IMG/VR virus record: IMGVR_UViG_3300025732_001973
Coordinates: 1 to 21,412 of that record
DNA: 21,412 nt
Origin: a virus
Strand: one strand, 5' to 3'
The notes beneath the pieces are model-generated. The model did no database searches. It was not told the origin of the DNA and worked only from the letters and a program-made list of their open reading frames with translations. The translations under genes were made by a program, and so were the position numbers. This document shows positions 6,807 through 12,427 of this stretch, one piece after another. Numbering within the stretch: the stretch's first letter is position 1; the number at the start of each line of letters is the position of its first letter.

Positions 6807-7262
6807 ATGGCTACAGTAGATAAGGACTTTAGAGTAAAGAACGGACTACAGGTTAATGGAACTGGTAGTTTCGGAGGTGCTGTAGTAGTTGGCACACCAA
6901 GTATTGCATCACATGCTGCTACAAAGGAGTATGTAGATACAAATGCTGGTGGAGTTAGAGCAGGATCTACCCCACCAGAAAATCCAACTGATGGAAAGAT
7001 GTGGTTGGATACACTTACAAAAAGAGTTAATGTTTATTATGACGGTGTTTGGTATACACAAGCAACTGTTGATGATACATTAAATCTTCCACAACACATC
7101 CACGATACAGCAATCGATGGAACAGGATTTATTGTTACTACCTTCCGTGAGGGTGGAAGTTTCAATAGCCCACTGGGTCAGGGTTTTGACGGTGGCGGAC
7201 CAAGCACAACTTCTTGGGATGTAACTGCAGATGGTGGCTCACCAATTGATAACTTCAACTAA
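6807..7262 (+). CDS. Short fibre protein sharing the N-terminal attachment module
   Basis: A 151-aa protein with SD AAGGGG 6 nt before the ATG. MATVDKDFRVKNGLQVNGTG matches the start of the 766-aa fibre. A SIASHAATKEYVDT segment is a common phage fibre motif, and GSTPPENPTDGKMWLDTLTKRVNVYYDGVWY resembles the short beta segment found in many tail proteins that precedes the tip. The C-terminus is Gly-rich (GQGFDGGGPSTTSW) with no long shaft. It is probably a short fibre or adaptor that competes or co-assembles with the longer fibre through the shared N-terminus (inference). No catalytic motif is seen. Confidence 0.7.
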   Translation: MATVDKDFRVKNGLQVNGTGSFGGAVVVGTPSIASHAATKEYVDTNAGGVRAGSTPPENPTDGKMWLDTLTKRVNVYYDGVWYTQATVDDTLNLPQHIHDTAIDGTGFIVTTFREGGSFNSPLGQGFDGGGPSTTSWDVTADGGSPIDNFN

Positions 7263-7269
7263 AAACTGA

Positions 7270-7278
7270 TGTTATAAT
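7270..7278 (+). promoter_or_regulatory. Extended -10 promoter of the Mtd-like fibre and Hint cassette
   Basis: TGT followed by TATAAT (7273-7278). The predicted start is near 7285, giving a leader of about 37 nt that contains a small hairpin (7293-7307) and the SD AAGGAG (7308-7313). Unlike the leaderless sites, this promoter drives an SD-dependent gene. Confidence 0.65.
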
Positions 7279-7292
7279 AAGAAAAGTAAAAC

Positions 7293-7307
7293 ATGGGCAG
7301 CACCCAT
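7293..7307 (+). other. Leader hairpin next to the SD of the fibre gene
   Basis: ATGGG (7293-7297) pairs with CCCAT (7303-7307) around the loop CAGCA, immediately before the SD AAGGAG. It could tune translation or protect the mRNA. Short, so of modest weight. Confidence 0.4.
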
Positions 7308-7321
7308 AAGGAGATATAAAT

Positions 7322-8755
7322 ATGGCAACAAGAATGCAACAGCGAAGAGGTACAGCACAGCAATGGACTGATGCGGACCCAATTTTAGCAGCAGGAGAAA
7401 TCGGATTTGAAACCGACACTGGTCAATTTAAAATTGGTGACGGTACCAATCACTGGGCAGACATCTCCTACTTCAAGAACCTAGAAGACCTTGGTGGTTC
7501 TCTAGATGACTACATTTTGCTATCTGAAAAGGGACAAGCAAATGGTGTAGCAACACTTAACGCACAAGGACGCATCCCTCTAGGACAACTTGCTGACCTA
7601 GTTAGCGGAGCACCAGAAGTATTGGATACATTAGGTGAAATTGCAGATGCTGTTCAAGCAGCACAAAATGCACTTACAACAACTGAAGGTGCACTATCAA
7701 CACACAATGCACTAACAGAAAATGTACACGGTATTCCAAATACAGCAGAATTAGTAACAAATGACACCTTAACATCAGCAATCACAGGTGCAATTGCAGA
7801 TGCAGCAACTGCTGCTAATAGCACAATGGCAACACACACTGCTGACACAACAAATGTCCACGGCATTGCTGATACATCAGTATTAGTTACAACAGAAGCA
7901 ATGAACACATTGGTAGATGCTGCATTAGCAACAGCAGCAGCAGATGCTTCAACAAAGGCTACAAATGCACAAACAGCAGCAGGTGTAGCATCAGCAGCAG
8001 CGATCTCAGATCACAATGCTGATAAGACAAATGTTCACGGAATTACAAACACAGAAGATCTTGTTTATACAAATGATGCAAGACTATCTGATGCAAGAAC
8101 ACCTTTAGACGGTTCTGTTACAGATGCAAAGATTGATCAGGCAGCATTGCTTTCACAATCATCTATTGCAAATCTCACAACAGACCTATCTGCTAAGGCA
8201 CCTTTGGTATCACCAGAACTTAGTGGAACACCAACTGCACCTACAGCAGCAGCAGGAACAAATACTACTCAAATTGCAACTACAGCGTTTGTTGGAACTG
8301 CAGTAGCAGCACTCGTAGCATCTGCACCTGAAACATTAAATACATTAAATGAAATTGCAGCAGCAATTAATAATGATGCAGATTTTGCAACAACTATTGT
8401 CGCAGATCTTGCAACAAAGATTACACAGGAAGATCTTGATGCAGCAACTCTTGTAACATTTAATGAGCAAACATCAAGTTATACACTAGCACTTGCAGAT
8501 AACACAAACTTGGTTGAAATGAACTCATCATCTTCAAACACAGTAACAATTCCTGCAGACTCTGCAGTTGCATTCCCTGTAGGGGCTGCAATTGATATCT
8601 TCCAGCGTGGAACTGGACAAACAACTTTGGTAGCAGGTTCTGGGGTAACACTACTTTACACACCAGGATTGAAGTTACGTGCACGTTATTCAGCAGCAAC
8701 CGCAATTAAGCGTTCTGCAAATACATGGATCGTAACAGGCGACCTAACTGCTTAA
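7322..8755 (+). CDS. Phage fibre with Mtd-like N-terminal domain
   Basis: A 477-aa protein with SD AAGGAG 8 nt before the ATG. The N-terminus (MATRMQQRRGTAQQWTDADP then ILAAGEIGFETDTGQFKIGD) matches the N-terminal domain of the major tropism determinant family. The shaft holds APEVLDTLGEIADAV and APETLNTLNEIAAAI linkers and three repeats built around N/T-VHGI-x-N/D-T (about 138, 179 and 238). YTNDARLSDARTP is another fibre motif. The C-terminal ~95 residues (from SSYTLALADNTN to NTWIVTGDLTA) form a beta domain whose end matches the truncated gene at the left edge. It is followed 28 nt later by a Hint protein, as at the left edge. It probably binds the host. There is no C-type-lectin variable region or reverse transcriptase nearby, so diversification is not indicated. 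Confidence 0.8.
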   Translation: MATRMQQRRGTAQQWTDADPILAAGEIGFETDTGQFKIGDGTNHWADISYFKNLEDLGGSLDDYILLSEKGQANGVATLNAQGRIPLGQLADLVSGAPEVLDTLGEIADAVQAAQNALTTTEGALSTHNALTENVHGIPNTAELVTNDTLTSAITGAIADAATAANSTMATHTADTTNVHGIADTSVLVTTEAMNTLVDAALATAAADASTKATNAQTAAGVASAAAISDHNADKTNVHGITNTEDLVYTNDARLSDARTPLDGSVTDAKIDQAALLSQSSIANLTTDLSAKAPLVSPELSGTPTAPTAAAGTNTTQIATTAFVGTAVAALVASAPETLNTLNEIAAAINNDADFATTIVADLATKITQEDLDAATLVTFNEQTSSYTLALADNTNLVEMNSSSSNTVTIPADSAVAFPVGAAIDIFQRGTGQTTLVAGSGVTLLYTPGLKLRARYSAATAIKRSANTWIVTGDLTA

Positions 8756-8783
8756 TAAAATTTAGACAATAAGGGGAAGATAA

Positions 8784-10148
8784 ATGGGAATTTTAAGACG
8801 TGGCGGTAAGGCTGGTAAGGTTGGTAAGGCTGCCAAGCAAGCAACAAGATATTGGGGTATTGCTCCATCACAACCTACAATTACACAGGTTACAAGAGTA
8901 GGAGTTTCATATCTCAGTGGAGATTATGATGTTTACTTTGTTCCAGGAACTGGTGTTGGTGCAACTGCTTCTAGTTTTACTATTACAGCAAACAACCCAT
9001 CATACGGCGATAGAACATTCACAGCAACATCTTCCCCTTATCGTGTAACAGGACTAAGATCTGGAGCAACATGGACCTTTAAGATTAAGGCTAATGCAAC
9101 AATTGGTCAAACTGATACTTCTGTTGTATCTCCAGAGGCAGAAGGAGGTTCACAAGATGTTGTTGGACTTCCAGGAAAGCCATCTGCTCCATCTGCATCA
9201 TCACCATCAAACGTATCATATGATACAATTTCTTGGGGTGCACCAGAAAACGGTGGTTCTGCAATTCTAGATTACCAATGGGAATCAAATGATGGGAAGT
9301 CTGGAACAGTATCTGGAACATCTACAAATGTTAGCCAGGAAGCAGGAACAGCACAAGCATACCGTGTACGTGCTAGAAATGCTGAAGGATATGGTGAATG
9401 GTCCGACTATTCATCAAGCACTACAACATTTTCATTCGTTCCGTTTTCAGTATTCGGCTTCTCACCATTCGGTGTATTCGGATTCTCACCATTCGGCTTC
9501 TCGCCATTTGGTGTATTCGGTTTCTCACCATTTGGTGTATTCGGGTTCTCACCATTTGGATTCTCTCCATTCGGAGTGTTTGGATTCTCTCCATTTGGAT
9601 TCTCACCATTTGGTGTATTTGGTTTCTCACCATTTGCATTCAGCGGATGTATCCATGAAGACACACTAATCCCAACAGTAGGACCAGATAATACATGGGT
9701 TAAGAAGGCAGCAAAGGATGTTGAGCCAGGCGATGAAGTTTGGTCAGTAACATTTAGCGAACTTGTCGATGAAGATGTACTTAATCCAGAAGATTGGTCA
9801 GCAACAACACTAGGTAATATGACTATTACAAAGACAAACGTTGTTTCAAAGGTTCTTTCTCAGAAGACATCAGTTATGACAATTAATAATGATCCTTCAA
9901 AGAAGTACTCGCTTGTACAGCCAGTACTCACAAAGAGAAATGGAACATATTTCTTTATGCACACAGGAGCAATTGAAGTTGGTGACGCTGTGATTGAATA
10001 TTTATACACAAATGACACATTTACTGAAACTCCAGTAACATCTGTAGAAGTTATTGAAGCAGACTCAACAACATATCGTTTTGACTGCGAAGGAACAGAT
10101 ACATACATCGCAGGTGATCTTGTGATGCACAACCTACGTAAGTACTAA
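8784..10148 (+). CDS. Modular surface protein: FnIII-like domains, FG repeats, C-terminal Hint domain
   Basis: A 454-aa protein with SD AAGGGG 7 nt before the ATG. After a Gly/Lys-rich N-terminus come two fibronectin-III-like domains (about 30-117 and 131-213; the second has PSAPS, ISWGAPENGG, YQWES, YRVRARNAEGYGEWS). Residues 221-284 are a belt of FSPFG and VFG units: nine FSPF and fourteen FG dipeptides. The Hint domain follows at 289-450: Cys289 first, CIHEDTLIP, and a C-terminal block ending VMHN (His449-Asn450) with only LRKY after it. The block B motif TxxH of the first Hint protein is replaced here by SLVQ (376-379), a missing key residue that may weaken or alter N-terminal cleavage. 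It probably sits on the virion surface. The downstream enzymes may act on it (inference). Confidence 0.85.
   Translation: MGILRRGGKAGKVGKAAKQATRYWGIAPSQPTITQVTRVGVSYLSGDYDVYFVPGTGVGATASSFTITANNPSYGDRTFTATSSPYRVTGLRSGATWTFKIKANATIGQTDTSVVSPEAEGGSQDVVGLPGKPSAPSASSPSNVSYDTISWGAPENGGSAILDYQWESNDGKSGTVSGTSTNVSQEAGTAQAYRVRARNAEGYGEWSDYSSSTTTFSFVPFSVFGFSPFGVFGFSPFGFSPFGVFGFSPFGVFGFSPFGFSPFGVFGFSPFGFSPFGVFGFSPFAFSGCIHEDTLIPTVGPDNTWVKKAAKDVEPGDEVWSVTFSELVDEDVLNPEDWSATTLGNMTITKTNVVSKVLSQKTSVMTINNDPSKKYSLVQPVLTKRNGTYFFMHTGAIEVGDAVIEYLYTNDTFTETPVTSVEVIEADSTTYRFDCEGTDTYIAGDLVMHNLRKY
9444..9635 (+). repeat. FSPFG / VFG repeat-coding region
   Basis: Repeats of 15 and 24 bases encode FSPFG and FSPFGVFG. Codons vary silently (ttc/ttt, tca/tct/tcg, gga/ggc/ggt) while the protein pattern is almost invariant. 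The dense FG dipeptides recall FG-nucleoporin repeats, although no relationship is implied. Confidence 0.9.
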
Positions 10149-10160
10149 GAATACTGTGTG

Positions 10161-10874
10161 ATGATTTTTTATCACCACCATATTCCAAGAACTTCAGGTA
10201 TGTTTATACGATACCCTCTTACTTCATTATTGACTAGTAAGGGGGTAAAGTATTTATCCGTATATCAGTTAGAACAAATAAATAAAGAAGAATTTTACAA
10301 TGTTAATTATATCTTTGGTCATATTGGTGGATATCCAATAAGATTATTAGATAATGTATTTGAATTTGGAATAGTAAGAAATCCAATAGATAGATTTTTA
10401 AGCACATTTAACTTTTTTTCTAAAGAGGTTTTATCAGTACATCCAACAAATGAATTTTTAGATGAATGGTTATATTCAGATACTTATTCCCTGCCACATT
10501 CAAATTTGCAATCTAAGAGTATTACTGGTACAATTGATGAAGATAAATGGAATAAGTCTAACAGGATCCAGCGTGTACTTGATGGATGGATGTTTGAAGA
10601 TTATAGTCTAGATATCAATAAAATCAAGGAACGAATAGACAGTGCACATTTTTGTTCTTTAGAAAATAATAACCTGTTGCTAGATAAACTATCTAGTATA
10701 CATGAAAAAGAGTATAATTTTACACTATATAAAAGACGGAATAAAATTAATGAGTCAGAACCATTACAGTTTATTCCAACAAAATCACAGATAGATCGTA
10801 TAGAGGAACTCAACCAAACAGATCTTGAACTATATGAGTATGTAAAGACTACAGAAAATAAGGTTTTTAAATAG
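10161..10874 (+). CDS. Sulfotransferase-family protein
   Basis: A 237-aa protein. The ATG at 10161 was preferred; a GTG at 10158 is in frame, and neither has a clear SD, so translation may be coupled to the Hint gene ending 12 nt upstream. HIPRTSGMF (residues 7-15) fits the 5'-phosphosulfate loop (family form H-x-PK/R-T-x-G), and FGIVRNPIDRFLSTFNFF (69-86, Arg73, Ser81) fits the 3'-phosphate-binding motif of carbohydrate and protein sulfotransferases that use PAPS. The protein is low in GC and Asn/Ile/Lys-rich. It would transfer sulfate to a hydroxyl group on a glycan, lipid or tyrosine; the acceptor is unknown. Its place directly behind a virion-type gene suggests modification of the virion or of the host surface (inference). 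Confidence 0.75.
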   Translation: MIFYHHHIPRTSGMFIRYPLTSLLTSKGVKYLSVYQLEQINKEEFYNVNYIFGHIGGYPIRLLDNVFEFGIVRNPIDRFLSTFNFFSKEVLSVHPTNEFLDEWLYSDTYSLPHSNLQSKSITGTIDEDKWNKSNRIQRVLDGWMFEDYSLDINKIKERIDSAHFCSLENNNLLLDKLSSIHEKEYNFTLYKRRNKINESEPLQFIPTKSQIDRIEELNQTDLELYEYVKTTENKVFK

Positions 10875-10876
10875 TG

Positions 10877-10882
10877 TATAAT
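10877..10882 (+). promoter_or_regulatory. Candidate -10 box of the paired oxygenase genes
   Basis: TATAAT at 10877-10882, overlapping the end of the sulfotransferase gene's 3' side, with no TGN extension. A start near 10889 would give a short leader with the SD GGAG (10896-10899) 5 nt before the ATG. Confidence 0.45.
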
Positions 10883-10904
10883 AGTAGAGTCGAATGGAGT
10901 TAAT

Positions 10905-11570
10905 ATGATGGAAGATTTTCCAACACAAGGTTTGCAAAGCGTTAGCAAGTCTGCACAACCACACAGATTTTTTGAGAGATATCTCGATAATGATTTAAAT
11001 AGTTTAGCAGTTGCATTACAAGATAGATATGCAAAGATCGAGCAGGCAAAGGTAACTGGTGTTACACCTGTTACAGATAATGAAGTTTGGAAGTCATCAA
11101 ATAGCGTATCAACTATGAAGTGGAGACAATACAATGTGTTCCAGTTCCATATTGAAGAAATTTATAATCTATATCTAGCCGTATCTGACATGGTAAGAGA
11201 AGCCTGTGATTATTATGAAATTGATTTTGATGAGCAAAAATATATGCTACAGGGTTGGTTTAATATTAATTATGCCAAAAAGGGTAAGTTAGAGTGGCAT
11301 GATCATGGTCCTTTTGGAGCACCAAACTTTCACGGGTATTACTGTGTAAGTGCAGAACCATCTGTAACACACTACAAGGCATTTGACAATTATGTTGAAA
11401 ACTATAATACAAACAATAGAGCCATCCTATCCGAGATGGGACACCCACACGCTATGGCTGATTGGGAATGGGATGGTCCAAGAATTACAGTTGCTTATGA
11501 CGTAATTCCACTCAAGGATGTTATGCGTTTCGGATCTGATCAGGAACAGCATTGGATTCCTTTGGCATGA
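10905..11570 (+). CDS. 2OG-Fe(II) oxygenase-like protein, tandem copy 1
   Basis: A 221-aa protein (start 10905 or the adjacent ATG at 10908). The fold pattern matches phage 2OG-Fe(II) oxygenases with the W-F-N-x-N/D-Y lead: GWFNINY (117-123), a metal-type WHDHG (His132, His134), FHGYY (142-146), then RAILSEMGHPH (His180/182) and PRITVAYDV with Arg193 where the 2-oxoglutarate-binding residue is expected. The first motif reads H-D-H, so ligand assignment is tentative. It is clearly paralogous to the next protein (shared HRFFER-LDN, FHGYY, NNRAILSE and GHPH blocks). It should use 2-oxoglutarate and O2 to oxidise an unknown substrate. Its stop overlaps the next start (ATGA). Confidence 0.7.
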   Translation: MMEDFPTQGLQSVSKSAQPHRFFERYLDNDLNSLAVALQDRYAKIEQAKVTGVTPVTDNEVWKSSNSVSTMKWRQYNVFQFHIEEIYNLYLAVSDMVREACDYYEIDFDEQKYMLQGWFNINYAKKGKLEWHDHGPFGAPNFHGYYCVSAEPSVTHYKAFDNYVENYNTNNRAILSEMGHPHAMADWEWDGPRITVAYDVIPLKDVMRFGSDQEQHWIPLA

Positions 11571-12205
11571 TTGCAATGAATAAACCAGAGCATAGATTTT
11601 TTGAAAGAATTCTTGATAATAATCTAGAAGATTTATCTAAGTTTTTATTTGAAAAACAAGATGAAATCCTAAGTGGGAAAATAGGAAATATACCTGCAGA
11701 CCTACTTGCTAACTTTAATGCTACCAATGGAGCAGCAACACAACTTGGAACCTACTACAATGTCTTTACATTTGAAAATGAAGGTATCCAGAAACTCAAG
11801 TCAGCACTTAAAGATATGACTATTGAGGCATGTAATTATTACGGTATTGATTTTTCATCAAATGATTTTAAAATACATGGTTGGTTTAATGTTGACTATA
11901 AGTTTGATAGCGTATCCATTTCCCCTAAACAGGATAATAGGTTCTATCATGACCATATGAATGGCGAGGGTGCTCCAGTATTTCATGGATACTATTCTAT
12001 AAATGCTGAACCATCTATTACCTATTATAAGATCAATAACCTAAATGATTTTGAAAATGTAAATGTAAATAATAGAGCAATTTTATCAGAAACAGGTCAT
12101 CCTCATGGTAGAGATGACTGGTATCAGGATACACCTAGAATTACACTTGCATATGACATTGCTCCATCAAGTTATAACGTTGGAGAAAAATGGATACAAC
12201 TATGA
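11567..12205 (+). CDS. 2OG-Fe(II) oxygenase-like protein, tandem copy 2
   Basis: A 212-aa protein. The start at 11567 was chosen because ATGA overlaps the previous stop; in-frame ATGs at 11552 and 11576 also exist. It shares with copy 1 EHRFFERILDN, GWFNVDY (105-111), YHDH (His128, His130), FHGYYSINAEPSITYY, NNRAILSETGHPH (His178/180) and PRITLAYD (Arg191). Compared with copy 1 it has an extra loop before the metal site (about 113-127). A tandem duplication followed by divergence is the simplest explanation. Role and substrate are unknown; two tandem paralogues suggest two related substrates or a heteromer (inference). Its stop again overlaps a start (ATGA at 12202). Confidence 0.7.
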   Translation: MIAMNKPEHRFFERILDNNLEDLSKFLFEKQDEILSGKIGNIPADLLANFNATNGAATQLGTYYNVFTFENEGIQKLKSALKDMTIEACNYYGIDFSSNDFKIHGWFNVDYKFDSVSISPKQDNRFYHDHMNGEGAPVFHGYYSINAEPSITYYKINNLNDFENVNVNNRAILSETGHPHGRDDWYQDTPRITLAYDIAPSSYNVGEKWIQL

Positions 12206-12333
12206 AAAAGATGATCTGTTTTATATTTGGTCACAAAGTTGTAACATCAGAATGCCCCATCACCCATATTAAATTAAGCACATGTGCTAGATGTACAAAC
12301 GAAAAGCATCATAGCACCATGAGTTTTAATTAA
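12202..12333 (+). CDS. 43-aa Cys/His-rich mini-protein
   Basis: ATG at 12202 overlaps the previous stop (ATGA) and the frame ends at TAA 12331-12333. The protein begins MKKMICFIFGHK and contains Cys6, His11, Cys18, His22, Cys28, Cys31 (CARC) and His36-His37, consistent with a small zinc-ribbon or zinc-knuckle fold. Phage genomes often carry mini-proteins beginning MKK-x-x-C-x-x-FGHK, but I cannot name the family. Translational coupling to the oxygenase pair suggests co-expression. Function unknown. Confidence 0.6.
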   Translation: MKKMICFIFGHKVVTSECPITHIKLSTCARCTNEKHHSTMSFN

Positions 12334-12379
12334 CTCTCAACTAACACTTTAGGTAGAGTTTTACTTTTTTAAAAACTCT
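12332..12379 (+). other. Two mutually exclusive hairpins before the RNR gene
   Basis: AACTCT (12332-12337) can pair with AGAGTT (12355-12360), which is followed by a T-rich run and could act as a weak terminator. Alternatively AGAGTTTT (12355-12362) pairs with AAAACTCT (12372-12379), an 8-bp stem with a 9-nt loop directly before the -10 box of the next promoter. The central strand is shared, so only one can form. Confidence 0.4.
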
Positions 12380-12387
12380 GCTATACT
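12379..12387 (+). promoter_or_regulatory. Extended -10 promoter of the ribonucleotide reductase gene
   Basis: TGC followed by TATACT (12382-12387). The -35 region is poor (TTTTAC). The predicted start is near 12394, giving a leader of about 34 nt with the SD AAGGAG (12409-12414), set unusually far (13 nt) from the ATG. Confidence 0.6.
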
Positions 12388-12427
12388 TTGTTTATTACAG
12401 TTTCTATTAAGGAGAATCTCTACTATT

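Noticed and set aside
7322-8755. Diversity-generating retroelement target, because of the Mtd-like N-terminus
   Set aside because: No reverse transcriptase, template repeat or adenine-variable C-terminal lectin segment is found in the window, and many ordinary fibres carry this N-terminal domain.
9407-9664. Reverse-strand open frame rich in Asn-Gly-Glu-Asn-Pro repeats
   Set aside because: It is the complement of the FSPFG repeats of the Hint protein; no SD, and the forward gene has clear domains on both sides.
12206-12427. Cobalamin riboswitch before the B12-dependent RNR
   Set aside because: More than half of the gap is a coding mini-gene; the remaining ~94 nt are too short and no B12-box is visible.
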